A stretch of DNA of 64,000 nt from Gadus chalcogrammus (GCF_026213295.1 NC_079426.1:26057902-26121901), one strand, 5' to 3'; shown: positions 41,099 to 53,232, counted from the stretch's first letter. The notes: generated by a model from the sequence alone, not told the origin. Translations and numbers: made by a program.

Positions 41099-42445
41099 CA
41101 GTGGCGGCTGGTGAATTTTATTATAGGGGGGGGCAGAAAGTTTGTAAACCAAACCCCTGTAGGGGGGTCTGGGGCCCTCCTCTCCCCGAAGATCTTTTTG
41201 TGTTTTTCATATAAAAACGAAGCATTCTGGTGCATTCTGACAAAATAATAAAGACAAAATAGAACATTTCCTTAGAAAGACGAATGGAGCCGGGGAACTA
41301 CGTTTTTACTTAATTTATTTGCCTTGTAGAATTCAGCAAGCTTAAAGGTGCAAATACATCAATAATAATTGGGAATTACCAGTATACACAAGTTAACATT
41401 CTCTCTCTGTCTCTATCTGTATGTGTGTTTGTGAGAGAGTGAGAGTGAGAGAATGTGATTCTAAAAGGGGTGAGTGTGTTACGGACAAACTATTGTGTTG
41501 GTAACTTCACTCATAAATCTATCTACAGTTAAGTATGCATTTAGACAAATACGATAAATGATCAATGTAAAATGTGCAACCTTTTATGTGTGGTTGTTCA
41601 AGACACACTGAAGGCATGATGCCACCATAGGTTTGCAGAGAACTACATACAATATGCACACTGAAGGCATGATGCCACCATAGGTTTGCAGAGAACTACA
41701 TACAATATGCACACTGAAGGCATGATGCTACCATAGGTTTGCAGAGAACTATATACAATATACACACTGAAGGCATGATGCCACCATAGGTTTGCAGAGA
41801 ACTATATACAATATACACACTGAAGGCATGATGCCACCATAGGTTTGCAGAGAACTATATACAATATACACACTGAAGGCATGATGCCACCATAGGTTTG
41901 CAGAGAACTATATACAATATACACTCTGAAGGCATGATGCCACCATAGGTTTGCAGAGAACTATATACAATATATTTCATTTCCAATTTCCAATTTTTCT
42001 GAATTGGATCGTCGACCAAAAGGAACTTCTTTGAGAGACGAAACGGAATTGCGCACATTTGCAGCCATGTTGAAATCAGCAAGTGACTTGATCGAAGATA
42101 TCCCTTCGCGCTCTTTGCTCAGTTACGTATGACGCAAGCACGTTAGGGCGAGTCCCAAATCCCCATTGAAAATGCATTGAAGGCTCAATTTCCGGAAAAA
42201 AAAGTTTTAAGATTAGAGTCAACGGAGAAGGCTTGGGCGATTTTCCACGTCGATGAATTCGCCCATAGAGGCGGGACCATTTGAAACGCGACTTGAATCT
42301 GATGATTCTGTTTGGACAATGACAGATAATAGGTCTAGAACACTGAAAACTACTTTTGCCATGATAGAATAAAAAAAATAAAAATCCTCTTTCTCCCAGT
42401 TGGTAGTGCGTCGCCCAAATCGCCCCTATACACCATCCGCCCCTG
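41099..42445. mobile_element. hAT-type element, perfect 8-bp target duplication
   Basis: 1347 bases between two copies of ctagagtt (41091-41098 and 42446-42453). The ends are cagtggcggctggtg and, inverted, caggggcggatggtg. It contains a 7-copy 53-bp minisatellite. No transposase frame recognised. Confidence 0.92.
41604..41974. repeat. 53-bp minisatellite, seven copies
   Basis: Units start cactgaaggcatgatgccac at exact 53-base steps (41604, 41657, 41710, 41763, 41816, 41869, 41922). They are almost identical, differing at 1-3 positions (ctacat/ctatat, gcacac/acacac). It lies within the hAT element. Confidence 0.95.
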
Positions 42446-42759
42446 CTAGAGTTTACGCGTGCGCGTTAATCGCACTCAACCTCTAGTTGTAATTAAACCC
42501 ATAGCAATAATGTTGCAACCCCAGTCGATAATGTGACACATTTCTGAGAGCATAATATAATAACGTTTTGCCTATAATGTTACAACAAATAACATTTTGG
42601 TTAACCTATTACCTAATGAAGCAAGTATAATAATTTCCTCCTTACGTTATGAAGCAAGCATCATAATTTTCTACTTATAAGCCGTTTTCACACATTGGTT
42701 ACCTGCATAGCTGTTGCATCTCACTTTATGCAATGTCCAACTGTTTACACTCATTACTG

Positions 42760-42912
42760 CCCTGAACTGCACTTTCTAGCACTGCACTTTTTAAACGGCT
42801 AACTTTTTGGTATTTAAATTTTTCTTTTGCACTTCTGGTTGGATGTCAACTGCATTTCATTAGTTTTGTATCTATACTCTGCTAGTGACAATAAAGTTGA
42901 ATCAAATCAAAA
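42760..42912 (+). mobile_element. LINE 3' tail fragment
   Basis: It contains gaactgcactttctagcact, gtcaactgcatttcattagt and gacaataaagttgaatcaaa, the conserved tail of a common fish LINE, ending in short repeats (tcaaatcaaa). Only the last about 150 bases are present. Confidence 0.65.
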
Positions 42913-43863
42913 ATCAAATTTGTAATTCAGGAGATTCAACCCTGAGGGTGATTCACACTTGATGCTTTATATGCGGAGATCAATGTTGTTTAGACATCAG
43001 TAGAATCAATGGGGGGTTTAGGGGGGCGGGATATTACGTAGGGTCTGAGAGTCGGGATAAGTGTTGCCGCTGTCACTGTAGTTTGTTTTGATTTGACCAT
43101 AGACAAAAAGGAGGCAGAACTCATCGCGATTATCTTAAATGTTGCTAAAATAATGCATCATATATTCCGTTGCATCCACAAAATCGGAATCATCGATCGA
43201 TGAAATATTTGAGCATGAGTTAGAGACAAATAGAAAAAACAACGAAGAAGAATGGCGTTACTGGAGAAAGAGAGCGTATTTTTTTCCACATAGGCTATTA
43301 CTAACACTTGGTCAAATGTAGTTGATTTCTTTGTTTAACAGAGAAAACAAGGAGTGGAATGATGGGACCCTATAATGTTCAGCTGACTATCGTCAGCTGC
43401 TGTTGTCAATAATAATAATAAAAAACATTTTCAATACACATGCAGCTTTGAACTAATTTATGGTAATTTATTATCTGATGTGTCATTTTAGGATTATGAT
43501 AAGACCTATCTTTTAGCGTTCACCACAAATGACTCTTAAAAGCAGTGCAAACATTTAAATATTTTTTAACCATTCAGCAACCAAAAGGCAACAGGCTGAT
43601 ATCATTTAGGGGGCCACTCAATGACATGCAGAAGCATCATCAACACGCCCACTGAAGTGGTTTGAGAAATACAGACTTTCCACTCCTCATTCACATAAGG
43701 AAATTTACATTTTCTACGGAGAAAATACTACCTCAGGGCTAGTATTATTCAGGAGATTTTCAGGGTACAAATGCCAGGATATGTTGTTCACACATACGGC
43801 CCATCAGGAGAGAAGCAGGAAATATCAGGACTTACACATGTGTCTGAAAGCAGCTAGCATTTG
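42913..43863. other. Intronic stretch, probably old repeat DNA
   Basis: No clear ends or frames. Confidence 0.3.
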
Positions 43864-43868
43864 ATTAC

Positions 43869-44199
43869 TGTGGGGGGACGTGCGACGTCTGGCCTGCAGG
43901 GGGAGTATGGGCAGGTTGGGAGCGCACCGGATTGGCTGGGGGGATTGGACCTGAGTGCGAGCAGGTGTGAGCACTCAATCAGGGAGTGTTTGTACTTATG
44001 TGCCTGCTTTGTGTTGTAGTGAGGAGAAAGGAATCCGGGAGAAAACGGACCAGAGAGATCCAGAACAGACCCAAGAGATCCTCTGAGAGAACCATGTTTA
44101 TAGTTTAAGTGATTTTGTTCGGCTTTAAAAGACATTAAAACGATCTCCCGCTGAGGGTTGACAACTCTGCCTGCTCGCACGCATTTGGAACCTGCTACA
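43869..44199 (-). mobile_element. Solo LTR, 5-bp target duplication
   Basis: 331 bases starting tgtggggggacgtgcgacgt and ending cctgctaca (TG...CA ends). It is flanked by attac on both sides (43864-43868 and 44200-44204). A gacattaaaacgatctcc run could hold the polyadenylation region; orientation is uncertain. No internal retrotransposon sequence is next to it. Confidence 0.8.
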
Positions 44200-44204
44200 A
44201 TTAC

Positions 44205-44326
44205 ATTATAAAATTAGTCAATTTATGGGTAACAGGGGTAATTGTTCAATGGAAAGTGTAGTATACTACGCATGCAAATCAATTATTCAATAGCTTTTAC
44301 TGTTATTCAGGGGTGAAAAGTGCATT
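44205..44326. other. Short intronic spacer between solo LTR and hAT element
   Basis: Nothing recognised. Confidence 0.3.
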
Positions 44327-45188
44327 GACATTGCAACAACGAATCGATAAAATTGATGAAAATCGATTACTATAAGCGTTGGCAACGAATTTGGTCATCG
44401 ATTCGTTGAGTCGCACGGTTAATACGTCACTCGTAAGCGCGGCACTGTTTACATCCAGCCGCCGACAGGTTGGTTCATGGTTCATGAACGCCCACAGCGA
44501 GCTTTAGTGTGAGCGACCACAGCTTGTATTTTGTTCATATCTTAACGCTGGATTGTAGGCTTATATAAAAGTGTATACCTTCACTGTCTTTGGGTTAAAA
44601 AAACTCCTCCAACTCAGTATCCAACCAGTCCAACCAAAAACCCTGTCAGCTGCTGATGCTGCAGATGGTGTGCCGACGGGCTCGGAGTCCGCACCGCGTG
44701 CATCAACAGTCATTCAAAGCAGCGGCAGTAATCAGTAATCACACAACCGGACGTCGTAGAATGTCCCGTCAGTTAAAAATAGTAATCCAGTTTTTAAATC
44801 CATGTTCAAATCGGCAGGATATAGAACTAGTTAGCTTAAAAAAAGTAGCAAACAGTGTCAAATGTGATGTGTTCAGGTCGGCTCAATAATATGATTGATG
44901 TGTTCAAATGCAACACAAAAAATAAGAAATTTGATGTTTTGGCAAAAACTTGTTTTCCCAGCAATATAAAATAGATAGTAAAGATATAATTATGACCTGT
45001 TTAACCTCCTATCTTGAGCTATGATCATGATTTAAATTATTTTTAACTGTTAGTATTTCCCGGTTAAAGATCTTATCGGCTAACCATGGACTTCCCTTAT
45101 GTACTGTATATATATAAATGTATATCAAACATTGCATGTTTTTTTTGTGTTATCCCAGTTATGTTTTTTAATTTTTTTATAATTTAAT

Positions 45189-45632
45189 TAGAGCTGTCAG
45201 TTAAACACGTTATTAACGGCGTTAACGCAAACCAATTTTAACGGCGCAATTATTTTATTTAAAAAAAAATATATATATATATTTTTTTTTTGTTTTGGCT
45301 CAAAACAAAGAAGCAGTAGCCTGACTGCTATGTTCAAATGACATTTGTTCAAAGCAGTCGTTCAATTGCACTATAGGCTCTTTTTTTGTATCGTCCTGTT
45401 TTGATCAGTATATGCCAATGTTGTTATCAATAAGAAATCGTTTGCACAAGGCAAGCCGATGCACTTCACCATGTTGATAAGAGAATTAAAATGAGAAGAA
45501 TTATGGGACAAAAAAATCAAGGGATATTTAGCATAGAAAAAGAATTTGCGATTAATCGCGATTAATCGTGAGTTAACTATGACATTAATGCGATTAATCG
45601 CGATTAAATATTTTAATCGCTTGACAGCTCTA
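45189..45632. mobile_element. Non-autonomous hAT-type element, perfect 8-bp target duplication
   Basis: 444 bases between two copies of aatttaat (45181-45188 and 45633-45640). The ends are tagagctgtcag and, inverted, tagagctgtcaagcg. It carries cgcgattaatcgcgattaa motifs. A fragment of the same family is at 4036-4112. Nested inside 44327-47395. Confidence 0.9.
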
Positions 45633-45704
45633 AATTTAATATAACTTTTAATAGTTCCGGGATGTTGGAGCAATAACCTGATGTTTTTACACTTCAGTCT
45701 GCAC

Positions 45705-46354
45705 TAGGGATGAGTCGGTCGCGACCGATTCGTTCACAACGTACGAATCCCGAACGTGAACGACGAGAACTGGTTCCCCAAAACAAGGAGAACTTGTTCT
45801 TTGATTATTTTTTTTTAACATAAAACAAAAATACGGTCACGTAAATAAAATATACAAACGAACAGAGCTTCGTCTCCCCGCGACCTTACATCGATTGAGT
45901 CTACAACATTCTCAAAGATTCAGCCAATGAGAGGTAGCAATGGTGTTGCCATGGCACCTGGGTAAACAAATGACAAGGTGGTGCCGTCGAATTTGCACGC
46001 TTTCTCTAGCCGTTTCTCAATTCCTAGCACGCGTACTACGGACTCGATGACTTGCAAGTACGTACTTGGCAAGTCCGCACTTCAAGCACAGACTTGTGAG
46101 CACGCGAGTACGGACCTGCAATTGGAACAGCAGCGGACTCGATGACGTCACCACCTCTGCTCGTCCGTTAACTGTGCTACGGCCTCATTTAGGCATATAC
46201 TACTGCACAATATAAACAAATGATATAAAACAAAATCCCAACCTCTTTCATTTTCAAATAGTATGTAAATATTCTGAATGAATAAAAATTGAAAAGATAT
46301 GCGTTTCCTGTCATGTGTATAAGCTATATACACACGACTTTATATATATTTATA

Positions 46355-46395
<41 letters not shown>

Positions 46396-47253
46396 TATAT
46401 ATTATATAAATATATATATATAAGTTAAGAGTAACTTAAGCTACAGTTGTGCGTCTTCTCCATATTGTCCGCCATCGTACTGCTGCGAGTGCGAAATGCA
46501 TCCTGGGATTTATAGCGGTTGCAAGCACACACGAGCCACCTCCTTTGCATGCTCGGTGAAACGGCGAGATCGAGCACGCATTAAGAACACTTCCGGGTTT
46601 TACGACAGTACTCGCTTGATGCGTGCTTCGAATTGGAACAGTGCTAGGGCAACGACTGATGACGTTTCACGAGTCCACGAGCACACGAGCATGCACAAGT
46701 ACGCAAATTGAGAAATGGCTTCTGTCTGACGTATCTTGGGTCATACCATTCGACGTGGGGCCACTCATATATCCCCCTACATTTCCGAAAATAGACTTGA
46801 CCTCTGTCTGTTTATTGGATAAAAGCATTTTCCAATCCCAGGAGTCTTTGCTCCATTCTACGTCAATTCAAGAACAAACAAAGAAATTAAACTGCAGTTC
46901 GTATTTTTTATTTATGACCATGAAAGTTCTGTAATGCCTGAATTATGAAGAATTAAATGTAAAGTAAAATAAAATTATTAATATAAAACCATGAATGACA
47001 TATAGAGAGTAAGCAAGTGGTATAAATATTGGTGGGACGTCTGGTTATACTATATAGTATATCTTGTCAATTTTCACGCGGGGTAGAGCCTAGAAGTCGC
47101 TTAAATTATTCTCAGGGCCGTTTCGCGGGGGGGGCAGACACCTGTGAGATTCCCTGTCAAATGACGTAACGAACAAATCAAATGAACGAATCGTTATAGT
47201 GAACTGAACTGAAAGAACTAGTTCCCGGAAAAGAATCATTTTGCCCATCCCTA
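45705..47253. mobile_element. hAT-type element with an 8-bp duplication (one mismatch), hosting a Harbinger-like element
   Basis: It lies between gtctgcac (45697-45704) and gtttgcac (47254-47261). The ends are tagggatgagtcgg and, inverted, tagggatgggcaaa. The outer parts carry gaacgaatcgtt and gaactagttc motifs like the element at 15429-16569. It is interrupted by the element at 46009-46714. Confidence 0.82.
46009..46714. mobile_element. Harbinger-like non-autonomous element, full-length copy
   Basis: About 706 bases from gccgtttctcaattcctagc to caaattgagaaatggc. The body includes cgtactacggactcgatgac, a (TTA)n run (46361-46393), gcgtcttctccatattgtcc and ccgggttttacgacagtact. The same family forms the cluster at 49333-50979. 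Its target duplication is not clear here. Confidence 0.8.
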
Positions 47254-47395
47254 GTTTGCACTGTGAATTTGAAGTAATGTTCAGTTTTTGAATAAAGATG
47301 CGGCAATTACAAATGTTTCTTTTTTTTATCAGATTCATCGAAAAAATAATCAACCGAATAATCGATTATGAAAATAATCGTTAGTTGCAGCCCTA

Positions 47396-47640
47396 ATTCT
47401 CTCTTACACACACTACTATATTATGTTGCATAAACAACTATTCTCTCCCGCATACACTACTACACTCTCTCACACACACAACTATTCTCTCTCACATCGA
47501 CTATACTCTCTCACATACACTACTATTCTCTCTCACATACACTACTATACTCTCTCACATACATGACTATACACTCTCATCAATACATGTAAAAGGAGTA
47601 TCATAGTGTGTGTGCATGAGAATAGTGGTGTATATGTGAG
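47396..47640. repeat. Degenerate tandem repeat of about 30 bp
   Basis: The phrase ctctctcacatacactacta recurs about eight times with changes, then appears inverted (gtgtgtgcatgagaatagt). Confidence 0.7.
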
Positions 47641-48036
47641 ATTATAATAGTGTGTGTAAGACCAAGTAAGAATTTTGTCACAGGCGACCGCTCATATGTT
47701 TGTGTGTTTATGCGTACATATATGCGTTTGCGCGTCCTGTGTATGTGTGAGCTGCAGGCTGCTTGGCAAATGCGCACTGACAAACTTGAGTAATTTGTGT
47801 GACAGGCCTGCTATTGTATAGTAGTAAGATATTACACACAAATGCACACCTAGGTAAAAACCTAGGGGTATTGCAGTAGACCAGGGAAATAAAGAAAAAT
47901 AAATCATTGATATTTAAATAGATTGTATCAATTATTTAATCCCCTTCTGTGACAAATTTCCCTGGAATTGCATGCCATCTGTGTGTGTTGGATATCCCCA
48001 ACACACAATCACACATATACACACACACACTCAAAC

Positions 48037-48040
<4 letters not shown>
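47641..48040. other. Intronic stretch with nothing recognised
   Basis: No gene or element end. Confidence 0.35.

Positions 48041-48134
<94 letters not shown>
48041..48134. repeat. (AC)n microsatellite
   Basis: About 90 bases of ac repeat. Confidence 0.92.
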
Positions 48135-48239
48135 CACACAGTCTGTAAGACTGCTTGACTGGCTGAAAGGACTCAGAGAGCAGGCTGTTAGGGACACCTG
48201 GACACCTGGAAGACTTCCAAGGGGCTCAGTCTTAGCACT

Positions 48240-48700
48240 GCCCACCGGCACAGAGAGACAGACTGAGAGAGACAGGAGGACAGACTGACAGAGGCAGGAG
48301 GACGGTCTGACCCCGACACAAAGAGAGACAGAGAGACAGAGACAGGAGGACAGACTGACCCAGACAGACAGAGAGAAATACTGACAGAGACAGGAGGACA
48401 GACTGACCCAGACAGACGGAGAGACAGAGAGACAGAGAAAGAAGGACAGACTTAGCCCACCACACAGAGAGACAGAAAGACAGATAGAGACGGATGGATG
48501 GATAGACAGAGAGATGGACTGCAAGACTGACTGCAAGTCGGACACAGACAGGAAAGACTGACTGAAAAAGAGGCAGGCAGGCAGTTGGACAGACAGACAG
48601 ACAGACAGATACAGAGGCAGCCAGACATCTGGACATACAGACAGACAGAGGGACGGACATGCAGGACAAATGGACGGATGGGAGGAAAGACAGACGGGAG
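48240..48700. repeat. GACA-rich minisatellite
   Basis: agagacaggaggacagactg recurs at 48269, 48339 and 48386 with variable spacing of 40-70, merging into (GACA)n at 48591-48608. It lies just beyond the donor of exon 48730-48897. Confidence 0.8.
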
Positions 48701-48729
48701 CTTTAAGGTGGATGAACAGAAGGACTCAC

Positions 48730-48897
48730 TCTGAGGGAACTTTGGGGGGTTGTCGTTGACGTCTGTGAGGGTGATCTTGACCTCGGTGGTCCCGGAGAGA
48801 CCCCCCATGTGGCCTCCCATGTCCTTGGCCTGGATGACCACGTCGTACTCTTGCCTGGCTTCCCGATCCATGTTGGGCAGCGCCGTGCGGATGATGC
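48730..48897 (-). CDS. cdh11: cdh11 exon: EC2 second part, to the EC2-EC3 linker
   Basis: 168 bases, phase 1 to phase 1, with acceptor gacgcag and donor gtgagt. It encodes [40 protein letters not shown] and the calcium linker [12 protein letters not shown]. The MDRE and DVNDNPP motifs are those of a complete cadherin repeat. Confidence 0.95.
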
Positions 48898-48959
48898 CTG
48901 CGTCACAGCGGAGAGTAAATGCATGCAAGGTGACAGTGAGCTCGTCAGGCGTGGTCAGG

Positions 48960-49200
48960 GTGAGGCGTCTTGCTCAGGGACACCTCGACACTCACTCAGC
49001 TAGGGGGAGCTTGGGCAGACCCACACAGCTGTACTGGTCCCAGTGGACTCAGTAGGTCACTTTGTGCCATGCTTGGGCAGACCACACACAGCTGTACTGG
49101 TCCCATGCAGTGAACTCAGTAGATCACCGTGTGCCGTGCTGGAGTCCGACCCACACAGCTGAACTGGTCCCATGCAGTGAATCCAGTGGGAGTCTCCCAA
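48960..49200. repeat. Tandem repeat of about 65 bp, three copies, next to a SINE-like piece
   Basis: cccacacagctgtactggtc occurs at about 49019, 49085 and 49150 with following gtgaactcagtaggtcac. Before it (48968-49016) gctcagggacacctcgacac and actcagctagggggagctt match the SINE-like repeat at 1273-1445. Confidence 0.75.
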
Positions 49201-49265
49201 CGAGTGTATGTGTTCAAACTCTGGTAAACATGTGTGAAGACTTAATTTTCTTTATTCTGTTCAAA

Positions 49266-49269
<4 letters not shown>

Positions 49270-49324
<55 letters not shown>

Positions 49325-49330
49325 GTATCT
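49270..49330. repeat. (CT)n microsatellite
   Basis: About 43 bases of ct repeat plus interrupted tail. Confidence 0.9.
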
Positions 49331-49332
49331 CT

Positions 49333-50473
49333 GGCCGTTTCTCAATTCCTAGCACGCGTACTACGGACTCGATGACTTGCAAGTACGTACTTGGCAAGTC
49401 CGTACCTCAAGCACAGACTTGCGAGCACGCGAGTACGTACCTGCAATTGGAACAGCAGCGGACTCGATGACGTCAACACCTCTGCTCGTCCGTTAACTGT
49501 GCTACGGCCTCATTTAGGCATATACTACTGAACAATATAAAAAAATGATATAAAACAAAATCCCAGCCTCTTTCATTTTCAAATAGTATGTAAATATTCT
49601 GAATGAATAAAAATTGAAAAGATATGCGTGTCCTGTCATGTGTATAAGCTATACACACACGACTTTATATATATAAATGTATATATTATCTTATATTATT
49701 ATTATTATTATATTATAAATTATATATATAAGTTAAGAGTAACTTAGGCCGTTTCTCAATTCGAGTACTTGTGCGTGCTCGTGTGCTCATGGACTCGTGA
49801 AACGTCATCAGTCGTTGCCTGAGCACTGTTCCAATTCGAAGTACGCATCAAGCGAGTACTGTCGTAAAACCCGGAAGTGTTCTTGATGCGTGCTCGATCT
49901 CGCCGTTTCACCAAGCAAGCATGCATCGGAGGTGGCTCGTGTGTACTTGCAACCGCTATAAAACCCAGGATGCATTTCGCACTCGCAGCAGTACGATGGC
50001 GGACAATATGGAGAAGACGCACAACTGTAGCTTAAGTTACTCTTAACTTATATATAATATATAATATAATAATAATAATAATATAAGATAATATATAAAT
50101 ATATATATATAAAGTCGTGTGTGTATAGCTTATACACATGACAGGACACGCATATCTTTTAAATTTTTATTCATTCAGAATATTTACATACTATTTGAAA
50201 ATGAAAGAGGCTGGGATTTTGTTTTATATCATTTGTTTATATTGTTCAGTAGTATATGCCTAAATGAGGCCGTAGCACAGCAAACGGACGAGCAGAGGTG
50301 GTGACGTCATCGAGTCCGCTGCTGTTCCAATTGCAGGTACGTACTCGCGTGCTCGTAAGTCTGTGCTTGAAGTACGGACTTGCCAAGTACGTACTTGCAA
50401 GTCATCGAGTCCGGAGTACGCGTGCTAGGAATTGAGAAACTGCCTTAAGCTACAGTTGTGCGTCTTCTCCATA
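49333..50473 (+). mobile_element. Harbinger-like element B, split by element C
   Basis: Left part 49333-49746, starting ggccgtttctcaattcctag. It resumes at 50445-50473 (ttaagctacagttgtgcgtc ttctccata). Comparison with 46437-46465 shows that the two parts were contiguous before element C entered. Confidence 0.82.
49747..50444 (-). mobile_element. Harbinger-like element C, inserted in B with a TTA duplication
   Basis: 698 bases in inverted orientation, from ggccgtttctcaattcgagt to attgagaaactgcc. The host element reads aactta|C|ttaagc, so tta is duplicated (49744-49746 and 50445-50447). A 3-base TTA duplication is the mark of PIF/Harbinger elements. C and B together give inverted repeats of about 410 bases. 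Confidence 0.88.
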
Positions 50474-50979
50474 GCCGTTTCTCAATTCCTAGCACGCGTA
50501 CTACGGACTCGATGACTTGCAAGCACGTACTTGGCAAGTCTGTACTTCAAGCACAGACTTGCGAGCACGCGAGTACGTACCTGCAATTGGAACAGCAGCG
50601 GACTCGATGACGTCACCACCTCTGCTCGTATATTATCTTATATTATTATTATTATATTATATATTTATATAAATATATATATAAGTTAAGAGTAATTTAA
50701 GCTACAGTTGTGCGTCTTCTCCATATTGTCCGCCATCGTACTGCTGCGAGTGCGAAATGCATCCTGGGATTTATAGCGTTTGCAAGTACACACGAGCCAC
50801 CTCCGATGCATGCGGTGAAACGGCGAGATCGAGCACTCATCAAGAACACTTCCGGGTTTTACGACAGTACTCGCTTGATGCGTACTTCGAATTGGGACAG
50901 TGCTCGGGCAACGACTGATGACGTTTCACGAGTCCACAAGCACACGAGCACGCACAAGTACGCGAATTGAGAAACGGCC
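50474..50979 (+). mobile_element. Harbinger-like element D, internally deleted
   Basis: It starts gccgtttctcaattcctagc directly after element B's fragment and ends cgaattgagaaacggcc. Compared with copy A it lacks about 170 bases between ctctgctcgt and the AT-rich core. Confidence 0.82.
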
Positions 50980-50989
50980 AGAGTCTCTC

Positions 50990-51405
50990 TCAAATTCAAA
51001 TTCAAAAAAAGCTTTATTGGCATGACTATTGTTGTAAACCAAACAGTGTTGCCAAAGCATTACAGTGTTACAAATATTATGTATAATAACAAAAGAGAAC
51101 GTCAGAGCAATATGTACATATAACAACATACAACAATATAACATGAATGTAAAGAGAAGCTACATTATACACATTACAGGTTACGAATAATCGTTAAAAT
51201 ATAACAAAATAAAACAGTCAGGCCTGGTGTAGAACGTCTTTCTCTCATGTTGTGTGGCAAGCTGAAATAAACGGCGACGACATAGCTCTCTTTTCTCTCT
51301 CCAATTTATATTTTTAGTTGGTTGCCGAATTTGCTAAAATATATTTCGCTGACATTTTTGAATTTGGGGCAGTGTAGGAGAAAGTGCTGCTCGGTCTTCA
51401 CACTG
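50990..51405 (-). mobile_element. LINE 3' end, minus strand
   Basis: The tail (inverted) reads gccaataaagcttttttgaa then tttgaatttg. Upstream on the minus strand are FLLHCPKFKNVSEIYFSKFG and GERKESYVVAVYFSLPH, the zinc-binding end of a LINE RT protein (TE.HFLL.C). A (CT)n array follows at 51411. Clade not decided. Confidence 0.65.
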
Positions 51406-51625
<220 letters not shown>

Positions 51626-51939
51626 CTCCAACCTGAAGTAAGAGGGAGTCAAGGCTTTCTGCTGTCATCTTATGCCAAGTGTGCTGTGTGTGTTTTATGC
51701 ACGCAAGTGTGCTTGTGTGTCAACCCTTCTTTAATCATCTGACATTTTATCAGATCTAAATCTGCTTCATTTATCAAGTATGCATTTGATTCCAGTTTCA
51801 TCTAACTATACATACATTAACATTTAAAAATAGCAACAAAAAAGTAATATGAATCTATGAAATTATTTGTGAATTAGAGTTCTTCCAAATGTTGACAGAC
51901 AGACAGAGAGGCGGTGCAAGGGCGATGTTTTCTCCCCAC
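51626..51939. other. Intronic stretch with nothing recognised
   Basis: Unique-looking sequence next to exon 51940-52059. Confidence 0.35.
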
Positions 51940-52059
51940 CTGTCTGTGACTCCACTGAGAAGTACGGCTGTCCCTGCAGGATGCTGTACACCAATCTGGC
52001 GCTGTTGCCATAGGTGGGGTCATCAGCGTCCGTGGCAGTCACCTGCATCACCGACGTTC
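51940..52059 (-). CDS. cdh11: cdh11 exon: EC2 first part
   Basis: 120 bases, phase 1 to phase 1, the expected size for this exon. It encodes [49 protein letters not shown] is a calcium-binding motif shared by type II cadherins. On the transcribed strand the acceptor is preceded, eleven bases away, by a long (GT)n array (52071-52154). Confidence 0.95.
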
Positions 52060-52069
52060 CTGCGAGACA

Positions 52070-52070
<1 letters not shown>

Positions 52071-52154
<84 letters not shown>
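52071..52154. repeat. (AC)n microsatellite at a cdh11 acceptor
   Basis: 84 bases of pure ac. On the transcript, (GT)n ends eleven bases before the exon 51940-52059 border (tgtgtctcgcag). Confidence 0.93.
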
Positions 52155-52156
<2 letters not shown>

Positions 52157-52216
52157 TGAATGCTGAGAATGTGAATGCTGCCAATGCTTTAATGATTTTG
52201 GATGGACTCTTCCCAG

Positions 52217-52740
52217 GTCAAAATTCAAATTCAAATTCAAAAAAACTTTATTTGTCCCCAGGGGGCAATTGAGGGCACATAGCAGTAGCATTACAACGGA
52301 CAGGGCCATGTCCAAACAAAAAACAAACAAAAACACAGCATTGCTACCTGGCAGACAATACACACAAGCACAGGTGTCTACAAATACACACATAAATATG
52401 TATAAAATATGCAAAGTGCATGTTTATAAATGGAGAACTGACTCTTAAAAGTATAAAATGTGTCAAATATGACATAAATATAAAGTGCAATCAGTTAATA
52501 AATACCATGCTGGTTATAATACATTTGAGATGAATTGAGGCGAGGTATTTATGTTGTAATAGTCACATGGTCAATAACAGGTCAATGCTGATGTTGCTAC
52601 AATAGGCCTTTATCAGAGAGCTGTAGTACAAAGGTGTAGCTCATAATGCTACACCTACACCTATATAATGCTGTGCAATTATTAATGGCATGAGTTCATT
52701 TTGGTCCTAGGATTACACCTTCTAAAGAAGGTCTCTCAAA
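52217..52740 (-). mobile_element. LINE/SINE 3' part, minus strand
   Basis: The inverted tail reads ctggggacaaataaagtttt then ttgaatttgaatttgaattt. The body includes gtccgttgtaatgctactgc. Probably a truncated non-LTR element; the left border is clear, the right one approximate. Confidence 0.6.
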
Positions 52741-53230
52741 AAGATACAAACTTGCAGGGAGAGGTGATGAAAAGTCTGGTGCAGCTCTCGTTTTAAACCC
52801 AATGCCATCATCCCACAGCTACTGACTTCCCCCTTAGTATCAGATTTAATTTAAAACTACTTAGACTGCTCTCAGAATGGCTGCCATTTTATATCTGTAT
52901 TTCTAAAGACTTAGGTTTAACAGGATTGGTCTTTCACATGTCTTACATTTCTGAGTTCCTGATGATCTAACTGAATGGATCTCAGGTTAGTCAGATTACA
53001 GTTTTCTAAAGCACTCTGGTTCTGTGGTTTGGGATGATGTTACCATGGTGGCAATTAACTGTTCCCCTGCGACCTCTACATTTCACCAGCATACAAGATA
53101 GCTGCCTAAAAGCCCAAACGTGTAAACCGATCAATATATGGAAGAGGACATTTGATATAATCCTCTTTTTGTGACAGAGAGTGAGACAATGAGAGAACGA
53201 GATAGAGATGTCTTGTCAATCTACCTTTCA
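52741..53230. other. Intronic stretch with nothing recognised
   Basis: No gene or element end. Confidence 0.35.
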
Positions 53231-53232
53231 TA

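Larger units (their letters stand above)
44327..47395. mobile_element. hAT-type element carrying nested elements
   Basis: The right end cgttagttgcagcccta is the inverse of the left end of the element at 53717. The left part (44330-44900) is an inverted relative of 53750-54260, sharing aatcgattac, gtgagcgaccaca, caaccaaaaaccctgtcag and tttttaaatccatgttcaaa. The left terminus is degraded and no duplication is visible. It contains the elements at 45189-45632 and 45705-47253. Confidence 0.65.

Noticed and set aside
41604..41974. Seven regular repeats resembling a CRISPR array
   Set aside because: The units are contiguous with no unique spacers, and the genome is a fish. It is a minisatellite in a hAT element.
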